Assembly (NCBI RefSeq): GCF_003097355.1
Contig: NZ_PYUI01000023.1
Coordinates: forward strand, 1-64,000
Direction of reading: 5' to 3'
Origin: Arthrobacter sp. H-02-3
GTDB taxonomy: Bacteria; Actinomycetota; Actinomycetes; Actinomycetales; Micrococcaceae
Length of the DNA stretch: 64,000 bases
In this document: in pieces, positions 16,874-24,576 of the stretch
Layout of the letters: each line of letters begins with the position of its first letter
How positions within the stretch are numbered: position 1 is the stretch's first letter
The notes under the pieces: generated by a model
What the model saw: the letters and a program-made list of their open reading frames with translations, nothing else
The model's database searches: none
What the model was told of the DNA's origin: nothing
Translations under genes and position numbers: made by a program

Positions 16874-18063
16874 CAGCGTGCACCTTCTTCAGAAGCGGCT
16901 TCTGCGGGATCGCCGAAGGAAGCCAGGTAGCGGGAGTAGTGTTCCTGCTGGCGGTCCAGCCAGGAGTTGGGCGTGCTGTAGACGTGCTTGAAGATATCCA
17001 GCGGCGCCGGCTCGGGCATGTTGATGGTGCCGTAACGGAGTTCCGCGGCCACGGCGTCGGCCTTGGCGGCGACGGCGGCCTCGAGGTCCGCGGTCAGCAG
17101 TCCCTTGCGGTCCAGCAGGGATTTCAGCCGGCTGATCGGGTCCTTCGCGGCCCAGTCCTCGAGCTCGTTGGCGTCCCGGTAGCGGGTGGGATCATCCGCC
17201 GTCGTGTGCGGGCCCATTCGGTAGGTGACGGCCTCAATGAAGGTGGGGCCGCCGCCGTGCCGCGCACGGTCCAGGGCAATGCGGGTGGCCGCCATGACGG
17301 CGAGGACATCGTTTCCGTCCACCCGCATGCTGGGGATGCCGAAGCCGGAAGCCCTGTCCGCAAGCTGGATGTGGGACTGTACCCGGACCGGTTCCGAGAT
17401 GGCCCAGTGGTTGTTCTGGCAGAAGAAGACGACCGGCGCCTGGAAGCTCGCGGCGAAGACCATCGCCTCATTGACGTCGCCCTCGCTCGTGGCGCCGTCG
17501 CCGAAGTAGGCCACCGCGACGCAGTCGGCGCCGTCGTTCTGGATGCCCATGGCATAGCCGGTGGCGTGCAGGCTCTGCGCGCCGATGATGATCTGCTGCG
17601 TGGCCACGTTGACCGTGAACGGGTCCCAGCCGGCGGAGGCGTTGCCCCGCCAGGCACGGACGAGGTCTTCGACTTTCACTCCGCGGCAGTAGGCCACCCC
17701 GTTGTCGCGGTAGCTGGGGAAGACAAAGTCGTCCTCGCGCAGTGCGCGTGCCGAGCCGATCTGGGATGCTTCCTGGCCGAGCAGCGGCGGCCACAGGGCG
17801 AGCTCGCCCTGCCGCTGGAGCGCGGTGGCCTCGGCATCGATCCGGCGGATGACCACCATGTCCTCATAGAGGGAGCCAAGTTGCTCGTCGCTGACATCCT
17901 GGAGCCAGGAATCAAACTCGGGATGGCTGATGCGCTCACCCTCGGGAGTGATGAGCTGGACGAGATCGCCGCCCGTCCGCCTCGTTGTATCTTCACTGTT
18001 TCCGGGGCCCCCGGCGGAAATGCCGCCCTTGCCCGCGTCGTCGGTAAACACAGTTGTCCGCAC
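16873..18063 (-). CDS. bkdA: Branched-chain 2-oxoacid dehydrogenase E1 alpha subunit
   Basis: 396 residues with the thiamine diphosphate motif (YFGDGATSEGDVNEAM ... FFCQNNHWAIS). Other markers are YEDMVVIRRIDAEATALQRQG, LLGQEASQIGSA and the loop MGPHTTADDPTRYRD typical of branched-chain E1alpha. The first ~30 residues are not conserved; a later start is possible. First gene of the bkd operon; its upstream region carries Lrp-like boxes shared with the divergent regulator. No E3 gene follows. Confidence 0.92.
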   Translation of the reverse strand: MRTTVFTDDAGKGGISAGGPGNSEDTTRRTGGDLVQLITPEGERISHPEFDSWLQDVSDEQLGSLYEDMVVIRRIDAEATALQRQGELALWPPLLGQEASQIGSARALREDDFVFPSYRDNGVAYCRGVKVEDLVRAWRGNASAGWDPFTVNVATQQIIIGAQSLHATGYAMGIQNDGADCVAVAYFGDGATSEGDVNEAMVFAASFQAPVVFFCQNNHWAISEPVRVQSHIQLADRASGFGIPSMRVDGNDVLAVMAATRIALDRARHGGGPTFIEAVTYRMGPHTTADDPTRYRDANELEDWAAKDPISRLKSLLDRKGLLTADLEAAVAAKADAVAAELRYGTINMPEPAPLDIFKHVYSTPNSWLDRQQEHYSRYLASFGDPAEAASEEGAR

Positions 18064-18159
18064 CTTCTGACGTCGTCTGACCGGAGCTCGCAGGACTCGT
18101 GATCCCGCGGCGCGCCAGCCGCCCGGGCGCCGTTGCCCCGGATAACTGTGACCCTACTC

Positions 18160-18251
18160 ACAATGCTCATCGGGTACAACCACCCGTAAAAATACTGAGC
18201 ATTATGCACTGTTTGGTACCAGCAGACCGTGCTAATCTTGCGCATTATGCA
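18160..18251. promoter_or_regulatory. Lrp-type boxes between bkdA and the divergent regulator
   Basis: GCATTATGC, a perfect 4-1-4 palindrome, occurs at 18199-18207 and 18242-18250; an inverted variant ACAATGCTCA lies at 18160-18169. Centre spacings are about 39 and 43 bp, near four helical turns, as is common for Lrp/AsnC octamers wrapping DNA. The second box covers the regulator start codon (ATG 18247), suggesting autoregulation. TAATCT at 18233-18238 is a plausible -10 for the regulator. Confidence 0.6.
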
Positions 18252-18720
18252 ACCCTTGGATGGCACGGACACCCGCCTGCTTTCGGCCATGGCCCGGGAC
18301 CCGCGGCGGACCGTGGTGGCCCTGGCCCAGAAGCTCGGACTATCGCGCAACACGGTGCAGGCCAGGATGGCCCAGCTGGAGAAGAAGCATGTTTTCCTCT
18401 CCTTCGAGCGGCGCATCAATCCGGTGTCCCTGGGGTACCCGCTCATGGCTTTCATCTCCGTCCATGTCCAGCAGCAGAAACTGGGCAGCCTCGCAGTGGA
18501 GCTCGCCGGCATTCCGGAAATCCTGGAGGGCTACGGCCTGACCGGCTCGGCCGATCTGCTCCTGCGCGTGGTGGCCCTCGACGCCGAGGACCTGTTCCGG
18601 ATCAACGGCAAGATCCTGGCCTGCGACGGCGTGGACCGGACCGATACAGCCCTGGCAATGGGCGAACTGATCCCATTCCGGATCCAGCCACTGCTGGAAC
18701 GCGGATCCGCCGACACCTGA
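18247..18720 (+). CDS. Lrp/AsnC family regulator, divergent from bkdABC
   Basis: 157 residues: AsnC-type helix-turn-helix (DTRLLSAMARDPRRTVVALA ... LSRNTVQARMAQLEKK) and a C-terminal RAM domain (GYPLMAFISVHV ... GLTGSADLLLRVVA) that binds amino or oxo acids. ATG 18247 is chosen because family similarity starts there (DGTDTRLLSAM). No Shine-Dalgarno sequence precedes it, and the candidate -10 lies only 8 bp upstream, so the mRNA may be leaderless. Divergent from bkdA, it is the likely controller of branched-chain oxoacid oxidation. Confidence 0.88.
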   Translation: MQPLDGTDTRLLSAMARDPRRTVVALAQKLGLSRNTVQARMAQLEKKHVFLSFERRINPVSLGYPLMAFISVHVQQQKLGSLAVELAGIPEILEGYGLTGSADLLLRVVALDAEDLFRINGKILACDGVDRTDTALAMGELIPFRIQPLLERGSADT

Positions 18721-18769
18721 TCTTCTGGATCTCCCGGCTCCCGGCGAGCCTGCCCTCCGCGATGCCGTT

Positions 18770-18821
18770 CCGGGCGCCTGACCCGGGCGCCTGATCCGGG
18801 CACCTGATCCGGGCACCTGAT
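18770..18821. repeat. Four tandem copies of a 13-bp unit
   Basis: The unit CCGGGCRCCTGAT is repeated at 18770, 18783, 18796 and 18809 with one or two changes. It lies in the 263-bp gap between the Lrp-type gene and the proline-rich membrane protein gene. No gene is seen in the gap; the rest, to 18983, probably holds the promoter of the downstream gene. Confidence 0.75.
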
Positions 18822-18983
18822 CTGGGCTAATGGTCCGCGCTGACGTTCTGCGCCCCTGCTCTGTGCCGTCGGCGGCCGCGGCGCTAGGCTGTGTCCATTG
18901 GGTCCCCCTTGAGCCCTTGGGGCCGCGCACGCGGCCCTGCACAACAGGCGGTGGATGTCTGGACTGCCGGAAAGGCTTGAACA

Positions 18984-19778
18984 GTGAGCAGTCCCGAGGA
19001 ATCGCACCGCCCGGTACCGCCACAGCCCGGGCATGATCCCGCGGTCGGCCACCCGGCACCACCCGCACCGCAGCAACAAACACCCGCCCCACCAGGGCAG
19101 CCGACTGTTCAGTACTATGCGGCTCCGCCTGCCGGAACTCCGCCCTACGGTGCTCCCGCCAATGGGGTTCCGCCGGACGAGCAGCCGTACGGCGCCCCGC
19201 CGGACGAGCAGCCGTACGGCCCTCCGGCCAGCGGCGCCCCACCGTACGGCCCTCCGTACGGTCCTCCCGCGAACAGCGCCGCGCCGCCCGGCTACGCCCC
19301 GCCCTACGGTCCGCCATACTACGGGGGCCCGGCCCAGCCTCCCCCGAAAAAGAGCCACAAGGCATTGTGGATCGTCTTGGGGATCGTGGGCGGTGTCCTG
19401 CTCCTGGCGGCTGCCGGCGTCGTCATCCTGCTCAATGTGGTGGGCGGAACCACGAACCAGGCGCGGGGCCTCGCGGACGACTTCAACAAGCTCATCATCG
19501 CCGGCGACGTCGACACTGCCTACGACAAGTACCTGGACCCCGCCCTCATGCAGAAGCTTTCACGGGAAGAGTTCGCCGCCGGGGTGCACAGCCTGGGGTT
19601 GGACGACAGCTGCAAGGCAAATTACACAAGCCTCAAAGTCAGTTCCAGCAACGGCACCAACGCGGCCGATGTCGCCGGCTCCATCGACTGCGACACCAAG
19701 AGCGTGGAGCTGGTCTACCGTTTCGAGGGCAGCGACGAGCTGAAGATGGTCAATATCCGGCTGCGACCGCAGCGCTGA
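18984..19778 (+). CDS. Proline-rich single-pass membrane protein with extracytoplasmic domain
   Basis: 264 residues. Residues 1-115 are a cytoplasmic-like Pro/Gly/Tyr-rich tail with repeated PDEQPYG and PPYGPP units. A basic stop (KKSHKA) precedes one transmembrane helix (LWIVLGIVGGVLLLAAAGVV, ~residues 127-150). The outer domain (~110 residues: ARGLADDFNKLIIAGDVDTA ... DELKMVNIRLRP) resembles the DUF4878/DUF3887-like cystatin-type fold. Function unknown. Such proteins are common in actinobacteria and often envelope-associated. GTG start; transcription ends at the strong hairpin at 19813. Confidence 0.75.
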   Translation: MSSPEESHRPVPPQPGHDPAVGHPAPPAPQQQTPAPPGQPTVQYYAAPPAGTPPYGAPANGVPPDEQPYGAPPDEQPYGPPASGAPPYGPPYGPPANSAAPPGYAPPYGPPYYGGPAQPPPKKSHKALWIVLGIVGGVLLLAAAGVVILLNVVGGTTNQARGLADDFNKLIIAGDVDTAYDKYLDPALMQKLSREEFAAGVHSLGLDDSCKANYTSLKVSSSNGTNAADVAGSIDCDTKSVELVYRFEGSDELKMVNIRLRPQR

Positions 19779-19812
19779 CCCGGGACATCGCTCCCTGCTT
19801 CAGCCCGCCGCC

Positions 19813-19862
19813 CCACAACAAAGGAGCTCCCGTGCTGCTGCACGTGAGCTCCTTCGTTGTGG
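19813..19862. terminator. Strong bidirectional hairpin terminator
   Basis: CCACAACAAAGGAGCTC (19813-19829) pairs with GAGCTCCTTCGTTGTGG (19846-19862), a 17-bp stem with one mismatch; the loop adds CGTG/CACG pairing. It lies between convergent genes ending at 19778 and 19891. Confidence 0.8.
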
Positions 19863-19890
19863 AACCGGCCGGGCGCGTCGGGCGCGGGTC

Positions 19891-21507
19891 CTAGTGGTTG
19901 GTGGCCTTTTCGGCCCCCACGCCGGTCAGGGAACGGACCTCCATTTCGGCCTGCTTCGTAGGGTCTTCCTTCCGCTTGTCCAGGACGGTGCCGAGCCAGC
20001 CAAGGAAGAACGCGAGCGGGATGGAAACGATGCCCGGGTTACTCAGCGGGAAGATGGCGAAGTTGGCGCCGGGGATCATCGAGGTCTTGGACCCCGATAC
20101 CACCGGGGAGAGCACGATCAGGATGATCGCCGCGGACAGTCCGCCGTACATGCTCCACAAGGCTCCCTGGGTGGTGAACCGGCGCCAGAACAGCGAGTAG
20201 AGGATGGTCGGAAGATTGGCGGAGGCAGCAACGGCGAAGGCGAGCGCCACGAGGAACGCGACATTCTGCCCATTGGCGAAGATGCCGCCGGCGATCGCCA
20301 GCAGGCCGATCACCACCACGGTGCGGCGGGCAACCTTGACCTCGGTGTCGGCGTCGGCCTTCCCCTTGGCGATGACGCTGGCGTAGATGTCATGGGCGAA
20401 GGATGCCGCCGCGGTGATGGTGAGGCCCGCGACGACGGCCAGGATGGTCGCGAAGGCCACAGCCGAGATGAAGCCCAGGAGTAGCGGGCCGCCGAGGTGG
20501 AAGGCGAGCAGCGGCGCGGCCGAGTTGACGCCGCCAGGAGCCGCCTTGATGGTGTCGGCACCCACCAGAGCAGCAGCGCCGTAACCGAGCACCAGGGTGA
20601 AGAGGTAGAAGATGCCGATCAGCCAGATGGACCACACCACGGACTTGCGGGCTTCCTTTGCGGTCGGAACCGTGTAGAAGCGCATGAGCACGTGCGGCAG
20701 GGCTGCCGTGCCGAGCACGAGGGCCAGGCCGAGGGACATGAAGTCAAGCTTGGAGGTCTCGGTCTTGCCGTATTGCAGTCCCGGGTTGAGCATGTTCGGG
20801 TTGCCAGAGGTTTCCACCGCGCCGCCCAGCAGGTCGGAGAGGTTGAAGCCGTAGATCGCGAGGACCCAGAAGGTCATGACGGCGGCGCCGGCGATCAGGA
20901 GCATGGCCTTGATGATCTGGACCCACGTGGTCCCCTTCATCCCGCCGATCAGGACGTACATGATCATCAGGGCGCCGACGACGACGATCACCAGGGCCTG
21001 TCCGCCCCAGTCGCTGATACCCAGGAGCAGGGAGATCAGGCTGCCGGCACCGGCCATCTGGGCCAGCAGATAAAAGAAGCAGACCGCCAGCGTTGAGATG
21101 GCCGCCGCGATGCGCACGGGGCGCTGCTTGAGCCGGAAGGAGAGCACATCGGCCATGGTGAACTTGCCGGTATTGCGGAGCAGTTCGGCGACGAGCAGCA
21201 AGGCGACGAGCCAAGCGACCAGGAAGCCGATCGAGTACATGAAGCCGTCGTAGCCGTTGATGGCAATGGCACCGGTGATGCCCAGGAAGGACGCCGCGGA
21301 GAGGTAATCGCCGGCGATCGCCGTACCGTTCTGCGGGCCGGTGAAGGAACGGCCGGCCGCGTAGTAGTCGGCAGCCGTCTTGTTGTTGCGGCTGGCCCTG
21401 ATCACTATGACCATGGTGATGGCGACGAACACGGCAAAGATGCCCATGTTTAGCAGGGTGGTGTCTTTGAGGTCGGTGACATTGACCGCGGGGACCATGA
21501 GTGTCAT
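19891..21507 (-). CDS. Cation:acetate/monocarboxylate symporter (ActP/MctC type)
   Basis: 538 residues, about 13 hydrophobic helices, sodium:solute symporter family. Hallmarks: NKTAADYYAAGRSFTGPQNG, AIAGDYLSAASFLGITGAIA, GGMKGTTWVQIIKA, AALPHVLMRFYTVPTAKEAR and ASFAHDIYASV. It imports short monocarboxylates (acetate, propionate, pyruvate) with a cation. It overlaps the DUF485 gene by 4 bp, the usual ActP-YjcH pairing. A two-component system is divergent just upstream, suggesting substrate-induced control. Confidence 0.9.
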   Translation of the reverse strand: MTLMVPAVNVTDLKDTTLLNMGIFAVFVAITMVIVIRASRNNKTAADYYAAGRSFTGPQNGTAIAGDYLSAASFLGITGAIAINGYDGFMYSIGFLVAWLVALLLVAELLRNTGKFTMADVLSFRLKQRPVRIAAAISTLAVCFFYLLAQMAGAGSLISLLLGISDWGGQALVIVVVGALMIMYVLIGGMKGTTWVQIIKAMLLIAGAAVMTFWVLAIYGFNLSDLLGGAVETSGNPNMLNPGLQYGKTETSKLDFMSLGLALVLGTAALPHVLMRFYTVPTAKEARKSVVWSIWLIGIFYLFTLVLGYGAAALVGADTIKAAPGGVNSAAPLLAFHLGGPLLLGFISAVAFATILAVVAGLTITAAASFAHDIYASVIAKGKADADTEVKVARRTVVVIGLLAIAGGIFANGQNVAFLVALAFAVAASANLPTILYSLFWRRFTTQGALWSMYGGLSAAIILIVLSPVVSGSKTSMIPGANFAIFPLSNPGIVSIPLAFFLGWLGTVLDKRKEDPTKQAEMEVRSLTGVGAEKATNH

Positions 21508-21884
21508 TTTGCTGTTCCCCCTACCGGGTTGCCGTGCTTGTCGAATTCATGCCCTTCGATTTCGTGGCGGATCTCGGAGGCGATGGGGTCCAGTTTGCGG
21601 TTGGAATAGCTGACGTACCAGCCGGTGATGGCGAAGGTGGAGACGAACTGCAGCAGGCCCAGGATCAGGCCGATGTTGATGTTGCCCCAGACCTTGGTCG
21701 ACATGAATCCCACCGCATAGTCGGCCAGCAGGACGTAGGCGAAGTACCAGAGCAGGAATGCAATGGACATCGGGAAGACAAAGCTGCGGTGACGTTTGCG
21801 CAGTTCCTTGAACTGCGTCGTCGACTGGACTTCCTTGAAGTCCACGGCCGCCGCTGCGTCCGTTTCTTGGGCGTCGTGACCCAT
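21504..21884 (-). CDS. DUF485 domain membrane protein, symporter partner
   Basis: 126 residues with the DUF485 core: QSTTQFKELRKRHRSFVFPM followed by two transmembrane helices (IAFLLWYFAYVLLADYAVGF and LILGLLQFVSTFAITGWYV) and a polar C-terminal tail. ATG 21884 has GAGGAGG just upstream; a longer frame lacks support. The gene overlaps the acetate symporter gene by ATGA, as yjcH does actP in E. coli. Probably an accessory subunit of the transporter. Confidence 0.9.
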   Translation of the reverse strand: MGHDAQETDAAAAVDFKEVQSTTQFKELRKRHRSFVFPMSIAFLLWYFAYVLLADYAVGFMSTKVWGNINIGLILGLLQFVSTFAITGWYVSYSNRKLDPIASEIRHEIEGHEFDKHGNPVGGTAK

Positions 21885-22135
21885 CGGTTCCTCCTCATTG
21901 AGACTGGTGAGTCCACACCGGCTGCCGTGGTCTACTCGGAACAACCTGCGGGCCAATGTGACTGCAATCACTGTGTACCGTGACGTGCATTACCTTCCAG
22001 TGCCGACGGGGTCCGCGTAGCCAAACGGTCGCCATGCTGCGCCAAGCGGCAGCCAAACGGTCCAGGACGTCGTCTCCCCTGGCCTCCATGCAGGCCAGCG
22101 CCGGCGGGCCCGGGACCGACGGTAGGCTGAGCACC

Positions 22136-23347
22136 ATGCCGGACTCTCCCCTGTTCACCGCCGCCGCCGTAGCGGTGATCGCCATGGCGATCGCGGTGGT
22201 CGTCGCCGTCGGACTCAAGGTGCTGCGTTCCTTCCGCGACCTCGGCACCGATGCAGAGCGCGCCACCTACAAGACGCTGCATGCCGCATCCCGTGCCGGC
22301 CAGTACCTGCGGACCGGGCTGAACCCCGCCGGCGCGGCCAAAGCCAGCCGGCAGCTGCGCGGCCTCCTGGGCTGCGACGCCCTCGCCATCACCGACACAA
22401 CCGGTGTGCTCGCGTGGGACGGTGCCGGCGAGGAACTCAGGCCGGCCCTGATGGGGCTCGCGTCAAAGGTGCTCGACGGCGGCCACCTCGCTGTCATTCC
22501 GGCGGGTGAACTCCAGTTGCTGGCCGCCGGCGGCGGGACGCTGGCTCCGGAGGTGGAGCGCGCCGTCGTGATCGCACCGATCAAGACCGGCGCCCGGGTG
22601 GTGGGTGTCGTGGCCGCCTTCGCGCCGGCCGCCGGCGCCGGACTCGTCCGTGCCACCGGCGAGGTGGCCGACTGGGTGGCCACCCAGGTGGAACTGGCCG
22701 AACTCGACGCTTCCCGGACCCTCCTGATGGAGGCCGAGGTCCGGGCCCTGCGCGCCCAGATCAGCCCGCACTTCATCTACAACTCGCTCAACGCGATCGC
22801 GTCCTTCATCAACACGGACCCCGAACGTGCGCGGGAGCTCGTAGTGGAATTCGCCGATTTCACCCGCTACTCCTTCCGACGCCACGGCGACTTCACCACC
22901 CTGGCCGAGGAGCTGCGCTGCATCGACCGGTATCTGCTCCTGGAGCGGGCGCGCTTCGGGGACCGCGTCCAGGTAAGCCTGCGGATCGCTCCGGAGGTCC
23001 TCAGCACCGTGATCCCCTTCCTAAGCCTGCAGCCGCTCGTCGAAAACGCGGTCCGGCACGGCCTTGAAGCCAAAGAGGGCCCGGGCCATATTTCCATCAC
23101 GGCGAACGACTCCGGCGCGTTCGCCGAAGTGACGATCGAGGACGACGGCGTGGGCATGGACCCGGAACAACTGCGGTCTGTTCTTGCCGGACACAGCGAC
23201 GGCGAGCACGTGGGCCTGCGCAACGTCGACGCCCGCTTGCGGCAGGTGTACGGGGACGACAACGGCCTGGTGATCGAGACGGCGCCCGGCGAAGGGACGC
23301 TGATCACGATGCGCGTCCCCAAGTCCCAGCCCCGCCACGACGCCTGA
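22136..23347 (+). CDS. LytS-type sensor histidine kinase
   Basis: 403 residues: one N-terminal membrane helix (LFTAAAVAVIAMAIAVVVAV), a GAF-like sensor region (LLGCDALAITDTTGVLAWDG), then the His_kinase domain with ALRAQISPHFIYNSLNAI (phospho-accepting His212) and an HATPase with LVENAVRHG and EDDGVGMD. The classical 5TM-LYT sensor is absent. ATG 22136 is chosen at the hydrophobic helix. Divergent from the DUF485/acetate symporter operon and followed by its LytTR regulator, it probably senses a carboxylate such as acetate or pyruvate, by analogy with BtsS/YpdA. Confidence 0.9.
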   Translation: MPDSPLFTAAAVAVIAMAIAVVVAVGLKVLRSFRDLGTDAERATYKTLHAASRAGQYLRTGLNPAGAAKASRQLRGLLGCDALAITDTTGVLAWDGAGEELRPALMGLASKVLDGGHLAVIPAGELQLLAAGGGTLAPEVERAVVIAPIKTGARVVGVVAAFAPAAGAGLVRATGEVADWVATQVELAELDASRTLLMEAEVRALRAQISPHFIYNSLNAIASFINTDPERARELVVEFADFTRYSFRRHGDFTTLAEELRCIDRYLLLERARFGDRVQVSLRIAPEVLSTVIPFLSLQPLVENAVRHGLEAKEGPGHISITANDSGAFAEVTIEDDGVGMDPEQLRSVLAGHSDGEHVGLRNVDARLRQVYGDDNGLVIETAPGEGTLITMRVPKSQPRHDA

Positions 23348-23394
23348 TGCCGGCCCCAGGCTCTCGGAAATGCCTGCGGCAGTAGGCTATTGCC

Positions 23395-24114
23395 ATGATT
23401 AACGTCCTCGTCGCCGACGACGAGCTCCCCGCCGTTGAGGAACTGGCCTTCCTGCTCGGCAAGGATGACCGGATCGGCGCCATCCACCGGGCCTCCTCGG
23501 GCGCCGAAGCTTTGCGTGCCCTGGCGGCCGAAGACGTCGACGCCGTCTTCCTCGACATCCACATGCCGGCGCTGTCCGGGCTGGACATTGCCCGGGCCAT
23601 TTCCCGCAGCGCACGTCCGCCCGCCGTCGTCTTCGTGACCGCAGACGAGGACTGCGCGCTGGAGGCGTTCGAGCTCGCGGCCGTGGACTATCTGCTCAAG
23701 CCCGTACGCGCCGAGCGGCTGGCGAAGTCGATCGGCCGCATCAGCGAACTGCTCAAAGACGGCGCCCCGGCGCCGGAGATGATCACGGTGGACCTGGGCG
23801 GAACCACCAAGATGATCCGGCGGGAGGACGTCACGTACGTCCAGGCGCAGGGCGACTACGCCCGGCTGCACACCGCGGACGCGAGCTACCTCATCAGGGT
23901 TCCGCTGGCCGACCTCGAACAGCAGTGGGCCGACGCCGGATTCCTGCGCATCCACCGCTCCTACCTGATCGCACTGAGCCATGTCGGCCACATGAAGCTC
24001 GCCGCCGCGCGGCCCAGCGTCACTGTGGCCGGCGCCGAGCTTCCCATCAGCCGCCGGCATCTGCCGTCCGTCCGGGAAAAGCTCCAGGCAACCCGCATCC
24101 GGCCGCAGGCATGA
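23395..24114 (+). CDS. LytTR family response regulator
   Basis: 239 residues: a receiver domain (VLVADDE; phospho-Asp54 in VFLDIHMP; conserved KP in YLLKPVRAE) followed by a LytTR DNA-binding domain (TVDLGGTTKMIRREDVTYVQ ... LRIHRSYLIALSHV). Cognate partner of the upstream kinase, 47 bp apart. LytTR proteins bind paired direct repeats. Its TGA overlaps the next gene's ATG. Likely activates one or both flanking symporters. Confidence 0.93.
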   Translation: MINVLVADDELPAVEELAFLLGKDDRIGAIHRASSGAEALRALAAEDVDAVFLDIHMPALSGLDIARAISRSARPPAVVFVTADEDCALEAFELAAVDYLLKPVRAERLAKSIGRISELLKDGAPAPEMITVDLGGTTKMIRREDVTYVQAQGDYARLHTADASYLIRVPLADLEQQWADAGFLRIHRSYLIALSHVGHMKLAAARPSVTVAGAELPISRRHLPSVREKLQATRIRPQA

Positions 24115-24485
24115 CCCGGGTCCGCGTCACGGCGCCCCGCAGCCTCAGGCCGACCGCCGTCCTGACCGGCGGGCGCTCCGCCGCGGCGTTGCGCGAAGCG
24201 GCGGAAGAGTCCGACGCCGGGCAGCTGTTTGTCCGTTCGCTCATCCGGTCCCAGCTGCGTCTGGCGCTCGTGGTGGCCCTGGGCTTCCTGCTGATCCTGC
24301 TGGCCTTTCCGCTCATGCTGGGTCTGGTCCCGGGCCTGGCAGACTCCACCATTGCCGGCCTTCCCTTTGACTGGGTCCTGCTGGGCGCCGGGATCTATCC
24401 TGTGATTGGTCTGAGCGCCTGGTTGTACGTGCGGACCGCTGCCAGGAACGAGGCCCGCTACCGGGACCTCGCCGGCGACAAGTGA
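24111..24485 (+). CDS. Small two-helix membrane protein coupled to the LytTR gene
   Basis: 124 residues; ATGA overlap with the response regulator gene fixes the start at 24111. A ~45-residue N-terminal region (LREAAEESDAGQLFVRSLIR) precedes two hydrophobic segments (LALVVALGFLLILLAFPLML; WVLLGAGIYPVIGLSAWLYV) and a short charged tail (RTAARNEARYRDL). The layout matches the DUF485-type symporter partners, although sequence similarity is faint. It precedes the second symporter gene by 91 bp, so it is probably that transporter's accessory subunit. Confidence 0.75.
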   Translation: MTRVRVTAPRSLRPTAVLTGGRSAAALREAAEESDAGQLFVRSLIRSQLRLALVVALGFLLILLAFPLMLGLVPGLADSTIAGLPFDWVLLGAGIYPVIGLSAWLYVRTAARNEARYRDLAGDK

Positions 24486-24576
24486 GGGCACGCATGTCCG
24501 GACGCATGAGGGGGCCGGCGACGGGGCAGGTGACCGGCCGGGCGGCTAGGCACCTGCCGGGACGGGCCGCCGCAAC

